From positions 1-41,546 of the forward strand of contig CAOJRU010000016.1 in the NCBI GenBank assembly GCA_948442365.1: DNA of 41,546 nucleotides, in the 5' to 3' direction. Of this stretch, positions 8,950 through 17,889 are shown piece after piece (position 1 is the first letter of the stretch; every line of letters begins with the position of its first letter). Position numbers and translations under genes: made by a program. The stretch is from an uncultured Clostridium sp. (GTDB lineage Bacteria; Bacillota; Clostridia; TANB77; CAG-508). The notes under the pieces were generated by a model. The model ran no database searches. It was not told where the DNA came from and saw nothing but the letters and a program-made list of their open reading frames with translations.

Positions 8950-9120
8950 CTACATGGTCATCCATGCTAGTTTTTTTTTATTATTTTTTAGTTCTTCATA
9001 ATATTTGGCAATCAATTCATCTAATTGCACACTTAATTGATAAGTAACTTCATAATCATTACCTTGTTCAATACTTTTATTTAATTTATCTCTCAATTTA
9101 CAAATCTCTTCATTTAACAT
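8950..9120 (-). CDS. Spo0E-like aspartyl-phosphate phosphatase family small protein
   Basis: This 56-residue ORF starts MLNEEICKLRDKLN and contains YQLSVQLDELIAKYY, which matches the Spo0E signature of a short helical hairpin with S-x-x-L-D-x-L-I. Spo0E proteins dephosphorylate response regulators of the Spo0A phosphorelay; many Firmicutes have several of unknown target. The start ATG at 9120 has AAGGAG about 8 nt upstream. It stands alone between aspartokinase and the M16 pair, bounded by hairpin terminators on both sides. Assignment rests on motif and length only. Confidence 0.8.
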   Translation of the reverse strand: MLNEEICKLRDKLNKSIEQGNDYEVTYQLSVQLDELIAKYYEELKNNKKKLAWMTM

Positions 9121-9259
9121 ATCGATTTCTCCTTTTTAGTAATTTATCTTCCGTATAATTATAAATTATCACAATACCTTCCTCAAGTCAAGCATTTTCA
9201 AGGTTTTTTGCCAACTTTCGTGCGTGCTTTTTTTAGTTTTTTCGACATGTTCGGACAAT

Positions 9260-9302
9260 AGAAAACGGCATCTTTACTATTGTATTAAAAATGCCGTTTT
9301 CT
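9260..9302. terminator. Hairpin terminator downstream of the M16 peptidase pair
   Basis: AGAAAACGGCAT (9260-9271) pairs with ATGCCGTTTTCT (9291-9302). It lies just beyond the stop codon at 9318 and gives a T-rich descending arm on the minus strand. Confidence 0.8.
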
Positions 9303-9317
9303 CTACACAATTTTTTC

Positions 9318-10580
9318 TTAGTTTTTTACAATAGAAATGACCATTTTTTCTTCTTTAAAGACATCTTTTAATATTTGTTCCAAATATTCTACAGTAATCC
9401 CCTTCATTTCTTCCAAATAGTCAAAACTATTAATTCCTTTAAAATGATCTGCCAAAAACATTCTTGCTATGTCTGCCACGTCGTTATATTCTTTCACATA
9501 TCCACCATAGATCATCTTTTTCATTCTTTCAAAATCTTCTTGGCAAATTCCTTCTGCTTTTAATTGATTCACTTTTTCTTTAAATTTCTGATAAACCTTT
9601 TCTGGTTCGTTCGATTGTCCTGTAATTAGAATATGTGCATATATTTCAGTAAATTCATATTCTAAACTAGGTTGTGCATAAATAATGCCTTCATCATAAA
9701 GTTCTTTGTATAAGTCTGAACTCCTACCAATAATTAAATTCAATAAAATTTCTATTGCTATATGTTTTTTTACATCTGTTTTGGTTGTATCTTTTATCCC
9801 TATTGTATATAGAGGTTGACTAACTTCTAATTTTTGTTCTATTCTCTCTTGCACAATTTCTTCTGGTTCTTCTGGATACTCTCTTTTTATTTCTCCACTT
9901 GCTTTCGTATCAATTAGCCTTCTTTTTACTTCTTCTAACACAGCTTCTGGCTCAAAATCTCCACATAATACCATTGTCATGTTAGACGGATTGTAAAATG
10001 TGTTATAACATTTATATAATATTTCCTTATCAATTTTGCTGATCGTCTCAATGGTTCCTACAATGTCGATTTTAACTGGATTATTATGATACATCGCTTG
10101 CATGGCATTTAGATATACTCGCCATTCTGGATAGTCATCATACATCATGATTTCTTGACCAATAATCCCTTTTTCTTTTTCTACATTTTCATCTGTAAAA
10201 TAGGGATGTTGCACATAGTCCATTAACTCATCCATCGCTTCGTAAAAATGGTCTGTACACTCAAACAAATACGCTGTATGATCATTGGTTGTATAAGCAT
10301 TAGCATCTACTCCCAATGCTGTTAAAACATCCAAACTATTAGTTCCATTTTCTTGCTCAAATAATTTGTGCTCCAAAAAGTGAGCTACTCCATTGGGAAC
10401 AGTTGTAATTTCTTCTTCTCCTGGAACTACAAAACTGCTTTCATTGGAACCATAATGGGTTCCCCATATCATGTATTTTTTTTGAATTCCTTTTTTAGGA
10501 ATAATCATTACTGTTAAGCCATTTTCTAACTTTTCTATATATACTTTTTCTTTTACTTTTAAATTTTCAATAACTTGCAC
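9318..10580 (-). CDS. M16 family zinc peptidase, active subunit (YmfH-like)
   Basis: The 420-residue product has the inverted zinc site HFLEH (H67, E70, H71) and the downstream acidic region around GIIGQEIMMYDD, as in catalytically competent M16B peptidases. Length fits the processing-peptidase-like group. The GTG start at 10580 follows GGAGGAAGAAA. It lies 42 bp downstream of a second M16 gene that lacks the zinc motif, the usual active/inactive pairing of YmfH and YmfF. The natural substrate is not inferable. Confidence 0.9.
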   Translation of the reverse strand: MQVIENLKVKEKVYIEKLENGLTVMIIPKKGIQKKYMIWGTHYGSNESSFVVPGEEEITTVPNGVAHFLEHKLFEQENGTNSLDVLTALGVDANAYTTNDHTAYLFECTDHFYEAMDELMDYVQHPYFTDENVEKEKGIIGQEIMMYDDYPEWRVYLNAMQAMYHNNPVKIDIVGTIETISKIDKEILYKCYNTFYNPSNMTMVLCGDFEPEAVLEEVKRRLIDTKASGEIKREYPEEPEEIVQERIEQKLEVSQPLYTIGIKDTTKTDVKKHIAIEILLNLIIGRSSDLYKELYDEGIIYAQPSLEYEFTEIYAHILITGQSNEPEKVYQKFKEKVNQLKAEGICQEDFERMKKMIYGGYVKEYNDVADIARMFLADHFKGINSFDYLEEMKGITVEYLEQILKDVFKEEKMVISIVKN

Positions 10581-10622
10581 TTTCTTCCTCCTTCTATCGT
10601 AATAATACTTTCTTAAAGTTTA

Positions 10623-11894
10623 TTAATCCTTTAAAAAGTAAATCGTATGAATTGCTACATTCTCAGCAATACGAATCACATCCTCTTTCGTAACTTTTTC
10701 TATTTTATCCATATATTCTTCTATAGAAACTTCCACTTGTGATAGCTCCTGTCCAAAATAATAGGTAATACCCGTATCTTGTTCATCGTCAATTGTTTTA
10801 ATCGTTGCTATAATTCCTTTTTTCGCATTTTCTATGTCTTCTTCTGTAAAATCTCCCTTTTTCATATCTTCTATTTGTTGTTTTATAAGTTCTAATGCCT
10901 TTTCATAATTTCCTATTTCAATTCCACAATTTACAAAAATGTTATTCTTATATCTTAGATAGGTAGAGCTTGCTACATAAGCTAAATGTGCCTTTTCTCT
11001 AACATTTTGAAACATCTTAGAATTAGCACTTCCTCCTAGTATACTATTATAAACTAAAGCATCATATCTTTGCTCTTCTTGATCTAAATGTATATTTAAA
11101 CCTAATATTAATTTTCCTTGTGTTACTTCCATCGATTCTGTAACCGTATTTTCCTTTTCTGGAAGTTCTTTTCCCATTTCCTTTGGCACAACATAGTTAG
11201 GTGTTCTTTCTTGTAATTTCTTTATATTTTCATTGCTCATAACTACTTCATTCATATCATCACAAATCATTCCTGATACAAATAAATCAATTTTACAAGA
11301 GTCTATTAATTCTTTATAATACTCGTATAAATTCTTTCCATCCATACTTTCTAAGTCTTCTACATAACCAAATTTGTATAAACCAAATGGCTCATTTTTA
11401 TACATCTCTTCAATACAACGGTCCATACTATATCTTGCTTTATTATCGATTTTTCCTTCAATTCTTTGCTTAATATTATTTTTTTCTTGCTCTACATATT
11501 CTGGTTTAAAACTTTCATTTTCAAGATAAGGATTGAATACAATTTCTAATAATTTCTCCATAGAAATCTTCAACATATCCTCCTCTTTTTGTGGTAAAAA
11601 GTTGTCATTTACCGTTTCTAAGTAGAATTTTAAAACTTGATTATCTCCTGTTTTATCTAACCCACAATCGAAACTAGCACCATACATTTCTTCCATTTGC
11701 TTACTTATTTCTTCTTGGGATGGCATTGTTTTACTTCCTCTTCTTAAAAGGGCAGATACCACTGCATTTTTGGTTATATTTTCTCTTGTTAATTTTGTAG
11801 TTATAAAAACAGCTATTAAATTCGTTTTAAATTTATCTGTATTGATTGTGTGTAATTTGATTCCTTTTTTTAATTCCTTTTGCTTATATTCCAT
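10623..11894 (-). CDS. M16 family peptidase-like protein, probably non-catalytic partner (YmfF-like)
   Basis: The 423-residue product shares the M16 fold pattern (SALLRRGSKTMPSQEEI, then LGGSANSKMFQNVREK near residue 285) but has no HxxEH where the zinc site should be. It is translated from ATG at 11894 with AAAGGAGG upstream. Immediate co-orientation with the HFLEH-bearing gene suggests a heterodimer in which this subunit supplies the substrate-holding half. Partnership is inferred from pairing, not shown. Confidence 0.87.
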   Translation of the reverse strand: MEYKQKELKKGIKLHTINTDKFKTNLIAVFITTKLTRENITKNAVVSALLRRGSKTMPSQEEISKQMEEMYGASFDCGLDKTGDNQVLKFYLETVNDNFLPQKEEDMLKISMEKLLEIVFNPYLENESFKPEYVEQEKNNIKQRIEGKIDNKARYSMDRCIEEMYKNEPFGLYKFGYVEDLESMDGKNLYEYYKELIDSCKIDLFVSGMICDDMNEVVMSNENIKKLQERTPNYVVPKEMGKELPEKENTVTESMEVTQGKLILGLNIHLDQEEQRYDALVYNSILGGSANSKMFQNVREKAHLAYVASSTYLRYKNNIFVNCGIEIGNYEKALELIKQQIEDMKKGDFTEEDIENAKKGIIATIKTIDDEQDTGITYYFGQELSQVEVSIEEYMDKIEKVTKEDVIRIAENVAIHTIYFLKD

Positions 11895-11982
11895 CTCTTT
11901 TCCTCCTTTGATTTAGTATACTACTTTTTTTATTTTTTATACTTTTGGGATGGTTCTCTTCCAACATTTTTATTATTTTAGA

Positions 11983-12071
11983 ATGTCCATTGGGGACGCT
12001 TCTATTTGGATATTGTCTTTGAAAATTACTTATTACTATCAATGTCCAAATAGAACCATCCCCAATGGCAT
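11983..12071. repeat. Long imperfect inverted repeat, REP-related, between M16 genes and rpsU
   Basis: The left arm (TGTCCATTGGGGACGCTTC, then TATTTGGATATTG) matches the reverse complement of the right arm near 12042-12071 with a few mismatches. The loop is about 25 nt. The arms resemble the TGCCATTGGGGACGG REP core but with GTCC/GGAC ends. Open frames crossing it (for example 11884-12084) are artefacts of the repeat. Confidence 0.7.
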
Positions 12072-12085
12072 CCCAAAACGACAAA

Positions 12086-12124
12086 ATTGGAAGTTCAAGT
12101 ATTTTCTACCTCCTCAACTTCCAA
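12086..12124. terminator. Probable rpsU terminator hairpin
   Basis: TTGGAAGTT pairs with AACTTCCAA about 20 nt apart. On the minus strand it follows the rpsU stop (12134) and is trailed by AATTTTG. Confidence 0.5.
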
Positions 12125-12133
12125 TCCTATTTC

Positions 12134-12304
12134 TTAAAATTTTCTTTTTCTTGCTGCCTCTGATTTTTTCTTTCTTTTTACACTAGGTTTTTCATAATGT
12201 TCTCTTTTACGTACTTCTTGAAGTACTCCATTACGTGCACATTGTCTTTTAAACCTTTTCAAGGCATCTTCTATATTACCATTATTAACTTTTATCTCTG
12301 ACAT
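12134..12304 (-). CDS. rpsU: Small ribosomal subunit protein bS21
   Basis: The 56-residue basic protein starts [20 protein letters not shown] and ends in a K/R-rich tail, as in bS21. The true start is ATG at 12304, with AGGAGG 11-12 nt upstream. The frame could extend nine codons further, but those codons cover the ribosome binding site. bS21 sits at the 30S platform near the anti-Shine-Dalgarno region. It appears to be a single-gene unit here. Confidence 0.96.
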   Translation of the reverse strand: MSEIKVNNGNIEDALKRFKRQCARNGVLQEVRKREHYEKPSVKRKKKSEAARKRKF

Positions 12305-12402
12305 TTTTATATTCCCCTCCTTCCGGTCCATACGAAAAGTGTATGTGGGATAACCCTTTTAACGTTATTTATTATACATGAAAGCTTATAACTTGTCAAT
12401 AG

Positions 12403-12925
12403 TTAGAATTCAAATAATACGGCTTTCTTTTCTTTTAGTGATTTTTTGACATCGATAACTCTTTGATTACTACTTCCTCTAAATCGTAATTTTATATCTT
12501 TTTTGTCTTCTTCAAATTTACCATCTACTACAACATCAAGGTATGACAATATTTCTGGCGTCTCCTCCCATTTGTTACACATATCTTCCATAACATCTTT
12601 GTCAAAAGTATACCCTGTATAACACCATACGTTTTTATCTGGAAATTTCTCTTTTACTTTTCTAAGTAGTGGTAAGAGTCCTTTTTGATTACTATATTCT
12701 AATGGTTCTCCTCCTAATAAAGATAAACCAGACACATAAGGATGATCTAACTCCTGGATTACTTTGTCTATTTCTTCTCCGTGTAAATTCTTTTCCATAA
12801 TTAAAGTCCCATGCTTCACTATTAAAGCAATTCTTGCAGTGATGGGTACAGCCACTCACAAATACAGATACTCTAACTCCTAATCCATTTGCTATGTCCG
12901 CTTTTTTTATGTCTGCGTAGTGCAT
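12403..12925 (-). CDS. nrdG: Anaerobic ribonucleotide reductase activating protein, split by a +1 frameshift at CGG
   Basis: Frame one runs from ATG at 12925 for 48 residues (MHYADIKKADI to KEFT) and includes the radical SAM cluster motif CTHHCKNC. An in-frame CGG at 12779-12781 follows. In the +1 frame, GGA begins GEEIDKVIQEL, then GLSLLGGEPLEY, to the stop at 12403. Joining the frames with one residue for CGGA gives about 173 residues, a normal NrdG length with no gap against the family. NrdG uses SAM and a [4Fe-4S] cluster to generate the glycyl radical on NrdD, which is not in the window. Without a shift, frame zero ends 29 codons later. The start follows AAGGAA at 7 nt. Confidence 0.88.
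12778..12781 (-). other. CGGA +1 frameshift site in nrdG
   Basis: Minus-strand context is ACA CGG AGA in frame zero and ACA C GGA GAA after the shift. No internal Shine-Dalgarno-like stimulator or slippery run is obvious upstream. Confidence 0.7.
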
Positions 12926-12969
12926 TTTGATTCCTTCTTTCCATTTTCTTAACAAATTACCAAGAGGTT

Positions 12970-12998
12970 GTGCCAAAAAGGTCCGTCCCCATTGGCAC
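12970..12998 (-). repeat. REP-like 29-bp element, copy 2 (reverse), abutting the DnaJ-gene stop
   Basis: It is the same 29-bp palindrome in reverse orientation. It ends two bases before the stop codon of the DnaJ-domain gene at 13001 and lies between that gene and nrdG. Confidence 0.9.
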
Positions 12999-13000
12999 AA

Positions 13001-13585
13001 TTATCTTGAAAATAACTTACCGATCCAACTAAACAATGGATTTTCAAATAGTAGTTCTCGCATCCATCCATTGGTAAAAGGAATGAACCATAAAATAATT
13101 CCAATTAAAATAATTACTACAATTGTAAGAACAATAGCTAGAATATCCTTTTTGGTTACTTCTTTAACTTGTTCTCTTTTTTCCTTGCTTTTAAAATCAT
13201 GAATTAACTGTTTTGTTAGATCTAGCAATGATCCAAAGCTACCTATTTTAGATTGCTTTACTCGCTGTTGTTTAAAAGTTCTCCTTTGTGCTGTTTGACG
13301 ATAAGCATTATTGGGCATGGTTGGTTCAACTGGTTCTTGATTAAAATCCTGTCCATTAAATGTATCTTGCCTATTTAATTCATAATCATATTGTTCTCTT
13401 AGAAATTCATCTGATAAGATGTTATAGGCTGCATTGATTTCTTTTATTTTTCTTTCTGCATATAGTTTCTTTTCTCCTGTGTATAAGTCTGGATGATATT
13501 TTTTGGCTAATACTTTGTATGCTTTTTCTATGACTTCTTTGGAAGCTTTTGGATTTACTTCTAATATCTCATAATAATTTCTCAT
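13001..13585 (-). CDS. J-domain protein with a C-terminal membrane anchor
   Basis: The N-terminal J domain (residues about 3-66) contains the HPD tripeptide (31-33) and the helix IV region [22 protein letters not shown]-rich linker follows, then one strongly hydrophobic helix near residues 147-170 ([20 protein letters not shown]). There is no zinc finger or C-terminal substrate-binding domain, so it is not DnaJ itself but a class C J-protein that would recruit DnaK to the membrane. Length is 194 residues. It sits between nrdG and ftsH on the same strand. Confidence 0.85.
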   Translation of the reverse strand: MRNYYEILEVNPKASKEVIEKAYKVLAKKYHPDLYTGEKKLYAERKIKEINAAYNILSDEFLREQYDYELNRQDTFNGQDFNQEPVEPTMPNNAYRQTAQRRTFKQQRVKQSKIGSFGSLLDLTKQLIHDFKSKEKREQVKEVTKKDILAIVLTIVVIILIGIILWFIPFTNGWMRELLFENPLFSWIGKLFSR

Positions 13586-13746
13586 ACGCTTTTACACCGT
13601 TTTCCCTTTCTTTTTCGACAGTTTTATTTTATACTAAAATAAAAAAAATAGCAAGAGGCATAAATTCTCACTTTTAGTTATTAGGGAACAGCCCCTTCCC
13701 ATTGAAAATACAATTCTTATAGACTTTCTCGTTTTTAATTATAAAA

Positions 13747-13815
13747 AATAAAAATCAAAAAGATTTGTTCCAAAATTAACTCGAACAAAAACCTTTTTGA
13801 TTTTTATTTTCTATT
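13747..13815. terminator. Hairpin terminator downstream of ftsH
   Basis: AAAAATCAAAAAGATTTGTTC pairs imperfectly with GAACAAAAACC then TTTTTGATTTTT, giving a T-rich descending arm on the minus strand. A second small hairpin, AAGGATT/AATCCCTT, overlaps the ftsH stop near 13858-13882. Confidence 0.65.
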
Positions 13816-13880
13816 TTATTAAATAGAAAAATTATTAAAGAGTCCATACTTAAAGGAAAAAGGATTGTCTCCCAATCCCT

Positions 13881-15687
13881 TTATCCAAATATGGCTTCAA
13901 ATTCATCCGCTTCAATTTTCTCTTTTTCAAGTAAGATACCTGCTACTTGATGTAATTTATCGATATTATCTGATAAAATTTGTTGTGCTCTGTTATATCC
14001 TGTATCGACAATTCTCTTGGTTTCTTCATCAATAACCGCTGCTGTTTCTTCTGAATATTCTTTGCTTTGTGCTAAATCTCTACCCAAGAATACTTCTTCT
14101 TGATTTGCTCCTAGCATGATAGCTCCAATTCTTTCACTCATTCCATATTTCGTTACCATACTTCTTGCAATCTTAGTTGCTCTTTCAATGTCATTGCTAG
14201 CTCCTGTGGAAATATCATTTAAAATTAAAGCCTCTGCTACTCTTCCCCCTAGAAGTGATACAATGTTTTCTTCCATTTCTGTTTTTGACATAAAAGATTT
14301 ATCCTCTGTTGGACGATACATCGTATAACCACCTGCCATACCTCTTGGCACAATGGATATCTGATGTACTGGGTCTTGTGTTTCTAAATAATGACTTACA
14401 ACAGCATGACCTGCTTCATGATAAGCAACTAATTTATTTTCTTTTTCACTTCTTACTTTTGTTTTCTTTTCTGGTCCCATCGTTACTTTAACCATTGCAT
14501 CTTCAATTTCTTTCATTCCAATTTCTGTTAAATTTCTTCTTGCTGCTAATAAAGCCGCTTCATTTAAAACATTCTCTAAGTCTGCTCCTGCAAATCCTGA
14601 CGTATTTTTCGCTACTACTTTTAAATCCACATTATCACATAAATGTTTCTTTCTAGAATGTACTTCTAAAATTTGTTCTCTTGCTTTTACATCTGGTAAT
14701 CCTACTACAATTTGTCTGTCAAATCTTCCTGCTCTAAGTAAAGCTTTATCTAATACATCTGGTCTATTGGTTGCTGCTAATACAATAACTCCCTCGTTTT
14801 CTGCGAAACCATCCATCTCTACTAATAATTGATTTAAGGTTTGTTCTCTTTCATCATGTCCTCCACCTAATCCAGCACCTCTTTGACGTCCGGACTGCAT
14901 CAATTTCATCAATAAATATGATACATGGCGCATTTTTCTTTGCTTGTTCAAATAAATCTCTAACTCTTGAAGCACCTACTCCGACAAACATTTCAACAAA
15001 GTCTGAACCACTAATAATAAAGAATGGCACACCTGCTTCGCCTGCTACTGCTTTTGCTAATAAAGTTTTACCTGTACCTGGCTGCCCAACTAATAAAACA
15101 CCTTTTGGAATTCTTGCTCCCATATCTGTAAATTTCTTTGGATTTTTCAAAAATTGTACAATTTCTTCTAACTCTTCTTTTTCTTCATCTACACCAGCTA
15201 CATCTTCAAATGTAATCTTATTCTTTTCAGCTGGCGTCATCATTCTTGCTTTACTTTTTCCAAATGACATCGTTTTATTTCCGGCTCCACCTTGACCAGC
15301 TCCGCCCATCATAAAGAACCAGAAAATAAAGAATATAATTAATAAACCAAATGGCGTTAATAAGCTAAGAATTGTGATAAAGATAGATTGTGACTTTTCT
15401 TCTAAAGCAAATGCTCCATCTTTTAAGAAATCTTCGGAATAAGCCATAAAGCTTTCCATATCTGGTATATTTACTTCTTTTTTAATCTTGTCATCTTTTA
15501 AGGTAACAGTAGCTGTTTTTCCGTCTGACTCAATTTCAATTTCTTCTACTTTCCCACTATTAATATCACTTATTAATTCCGAATATTTTAATTTTGATTC
15601 GCTATTTTCTACAATGGATGATAACACTACAATGAAAATGACTCCTATTATTAACCACATAGCTAATGTTTTAATTCCGTTTTTCAA
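13881..15687 (-). CDS. ftsH: ATP-dependent zinc metalloprotease FtsH, split by a +1 frameshift at CGG
   Basis: Translation begins at TTG 15687, 8 nt after AAGGAGG. Frame one encodes 265 residues: two membrane helices (about 8-27 and 100-127), Walker A GQPGTGKT, and Walker [11 protein letters not shown]. An in-frame CGG at 14890-14892 follows. The +1 frame continues [15 protein letters not shown], the second region of homology [10 protein letters not shown], and the zinc site HEAGH. Total is about 601 residues, normal for FtsH, and DAV-GRQRGAG is exactly the family sequence. The membrane-bound hexamer degrades misassembled membrane proteins and regulators. Without a shift, translation stops 12 codons later, leaving membrane helices and half an AAA domain. 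Confidence 0.92.
14889..14892 (-). other. CGGA +1 frameshift site in ftsH
   Basis: Minus-strand context is GTC CGG ACG in frame zero and GTC C GGA CGT after the shift. It lies directly after Walker B. The residue expected here is Gly, which GGA would supply. Confidence 0.75.
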
Positions 15688-15877
15688 AATAATTCCTCCT
15701 TAAGTTTGATTTCGTTTTTATATTGCTTTTTATAACACATAACTTTTTCTTTTTCAATAGTTTTTTATATGTCTTTTTTATTACAAAATCACTGTTTCCA
15801 TGTATTGACTACGGAAACTTATATTTTCTTATCTTTCCTTTTATCAATTTTCTTAAATTAACAGCATCAAGATAGAC

Positions 15878-15916
15878 CCCCATCTATATTTTTGACAATA
15901 AATATTAAGATGGGAA
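15878..15916. other. Hairpin just 3' of tilS
   Basis: CCCATCT pairs with AGATGGG about 24 nt apart in the gap between tilS and ftsH. It may be a weak terminator, but no clear T run follows. Nothing else stands out between 15688 and 15921. Confidence 0.4.
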
Positions 15917-15921
15917 CATTT

Positions 15922-16962
15922 TTAAGACAAATCTGAAAAGAAAATCTTATGATTTTTTACTAAAACCTTAAAATTCTTATTTGGCGTTAGATATTTATTC
16001 CCAACATTGTTATTACATAACTTTATCATATCATCTATATGTATTTTTTCGATACTTGCTGTTGTTCCAAATAACCTTTTTATAATATATCTCATTAACC
16101 TTGATTTTATTACTGTTTCTTGCAAATTAAACCTTTTTAAATCTACTACAATTTCCTTGTCTTTTTCCTCTAATACTAACTCCTGATAAGCTTTTTGGGT
16201 TTGATTTTGCATATATTCATCTTCCAATTGAACAATCTCCGATAGTCTATCTATTGTTTTTACAATATTGGAGTTAAACTCTTTTTGAATATAAGGAATC
16301 ACCACATTTCTGACTTTATTTCGATGATAAATATTTTCAAAATTACTAGCATCAATACAAGGATGTAAGTTGTTCTTTTCACAATATGCTTCTATTTCTG
16401 ATCTTTCACATTCTATCAAAGGTCTTATAATGTTACCTCTTTTCGCTTGAATTCCTTTCAGGCCTTCTATACCGCTTCCTCTTAAAGTATGCAATAAAAT
16501 TGTTTCGATTTTATCATTTTTATTATGAGCTATTGCAATTTTCGTCGCTTTCGTTTTTTCTAAAACCTCATCAAAAAATTCATATCTTGCCATTCTTCCT
16601 GCTTCTTCTGTTCCTATTTTATTAGTATGAGCTATTTTTCGAACATCTATACTTTTTGCATAAAATTCAATTCCATTTTTTTCACAATATTTTTTAACAT
16701 ATTCTTCTTCTTCTTTTGCTTCCTTTCGTAACAAATGATTTACATGAGCTACAACTATTTGTGCCATTGGGGACGGACCTTTTTGGCAATTTTTCTCTTT
16801 TTGACTTTTTTCTTGATAATTTCTTTTTAATAGGTTCGTAAAAAAATTTAACATACACATAGAATCAGGTCCCCCAGATACTCCTAAAACTATTTTATCG
16901 CCTTTTTCTATTAATTTATATCTTTTCATTGTTTGTAAAACCTTTATTTCTAAATTTTCCAT
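15922..16962 (-). CDS. tilS: tRNA(Ile)-lysidine synthase containing an in-frame REP element
   Basis: The N-type ATP pyrophosphatase loop SGGPDS is at residues 29-34, and AHNKNDKIETILLHTLRGSG and RPLIECERSEIEAYC mark the catalytic domain. A C-terminal substrate-binding region completes 346 residues. TilS converts C34 of tRNA-Ile(CAU) to lysidine so that it reads AUA, an essential step. Residues 58-68 (NCQKGPSPMAQ) are encoded exactly by a REP copy, which lengthens the loop before strand IVVAHVNH without breaking the frame. ATG at 16962 follows AAAGGTG. The RAYT gene starts upstream. Confidence 0.93.
   Translation of the reverse strand: MENLEIKVLQTMKRYKLIEKGDKIVLGVSGGPDSMCMLNFFTNLLKRNYQEKSQKEKNCQKGPSPMAQIVVAHVNHLLRKEAKEEEEYVKKYCEKNGIEFYAKSIDVRKIAHTNKIGTEEAGRMARYEFFDEVLEKTKATKIAIAHNKNDKIETILLHTLRGSGIEGLKGIQAKRGNIIRPLIECERSEIEAYCEKNNLHPCIDASNFENIYHRNKVRNVVIPYIQKEFNSNIVKTIDRLSEIVQLEDEYMQNQTQKAYQELVLEEKDKEIVVDLKRFNLQETVIKSRLMRYIIKRLFGTTASIEKIHIDDMIKLCNNNVGNKYLTPNKNFKVLVKNHKIFFSDLS
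16761..16789 (+). repeat. REP-like 29-bp element, copy 3 (forward), inside tilS
   Basis: It is identical in layout to the intergenic copies but falls within the tilS reading frame. With copy 4 at 17851 (opposite orientation) it brackets the RAYT gene. Confidence 0.92.
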
Positions 16963-16978
16963 TTAATCACCTTTTATT

Positions 16979-17737
16979 TTATTCTCTATTTAATCTTCGC
17001 AATGTTTCTCTACTTATTTTTAATTTTCTCTCCATCAATCTATAAGATATCTTATTTTTACACTTTAAAATTTTAACCATTTCTTTTAAAATTTGTTTTT
17101 CATTTTTCAATTCTTCTATACTTAATTTTTTATCACTCAAAAAGTTTTGAATAATTTTTTGGCATATTTCTTCTTTGTTTTCTTTTTCATCTTCTACTAA
17201 TAAAAATTTTTCTGTTTGTTCTTTATTTCCATTTTCCTTTTGCAATGAGCATAAATTTAGTATTTCTTCCATTCTGTTTTGTATTTGAGCTAAATTTGCT
17301 TGATATATTTTAGTATAACTAGAAAATGGATATTTTTCTTTCCTATTGCAAATTCCTGCTTTTACTGGATTGTTATGGATATATTCAATTGCTAAATATA
17401 AATGTTTCTCATTTTTAATTGGTTGTGCTTTATATCGCTCTCTAAAAACATATCCTACTCTATCATTTACTCTATTATAGTAAATAGCATAACTTGTATT
17501 AGATCTTTTCATCCAATCTTGTATATCTTGAATCTTCTCTGATTGTATCAAAATATGAACATGATTATCCATAATGCAATATGCTATAATTTGTATATCT
17601 TTTGTATTATTATAAATTGACTTTAGATATTTTTCTTTATTCTTTTTCGTTTCAAATATATATTCTTTATTAATTCCTTGAACCATAATATGAAAAAAAG
17701 ATGAATTTCTCATATTATTTCTTGAAGTTCTTCCCAT
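16979..17737 (-). CDS. REP-associated tyrosine transposase (RAYT, Y1/IS200-like domain)
   Basis: The 252-residue product starts MGRTSRNNMRNSSFFHIMVQG and carries the HUH-type motif DNHVHIL, RERYKAQPI with the likely catalytic tyrosine, and YIHNNPVKAG, all typical of RAYTs. A C-terminal helix-turn-helix (SYRLMERKLKISRETLRRL) probably binds DNA. The ATG at 17737 follows AAAGGAGG; an upstream in-frame start at 17782 lacks a good site. RAYTs are single-copy, domesticated single-strand transposases thought to mobilise REP sequences. REP copies in opposite orientation lie on both sides, and it is wedged between tilS and dnaB. Confidence 0.9.
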   Translation of the reverse strand: MGRTSRNNMRNSSFFHIMVQGINKEYIFETKKNKEKYLKSIYNNTKDIQIIAYCIMDNHVHILIQSEKIQDIQDWMKRSNTSYAIYYNRVNDRVGYVFRERYKAQPIKNEKHLYLAIEYIHNNPVKAGICNRKEKYPFSSYTKIYQANLAQIQNRMEEILNLCSLQKENGNKEQTEKFLLVEDEKENKEEICQKIIQNFLSDKKLSIEELKNEKQILKEMVKILKCKNKISYRLMERKLKISRETLRRLNRE

Positions 17738-17850
17738 AATAATTTCCTCCTTTTTGATTTTATATTTTAGCCCCTTTATCATGTTCTCCCCTCAAAAAAC
17801 ACATATTCCATATGATTCATCCATTTTATTTGTCATTTTATTTATTTAAA

Positions 17851-17879
17851 TTGCCAAAAAGGTCCGTCCCCAATGGCAC
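17851..17879 (-). repeat. REP-like 29-bp element, copy 4 (reverse), upstream of the RAYT gene
   Basis: It lies between the RAYT start and the dnaB stop (17890), in inverted orientation to copy 3. Confidence 0.92.
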
Positions 17880-17889
17880 AATGTCAAGT

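Noticed and set aside
11884..12084. A 66-residue ORF upstream of the second M16 gene
   Set aside because: It is produced by reading through a REP-related inverted repeat and has no ribosome binding site.
12305..12331. In-frame CGG in a longer rpsU frame
   Set aside because: Those nine codons overlap the Shine-Dalgarno region; the bS21 protein begins at 12304, so this CGG is untranslated.
12926..13000. N-terminal extension of NrdG beginning with CQWGRTFLA
   Set aside because: This is REP sequence read in frame; the real ATG at 12925 has a ribosome binding site and the family N terminus.
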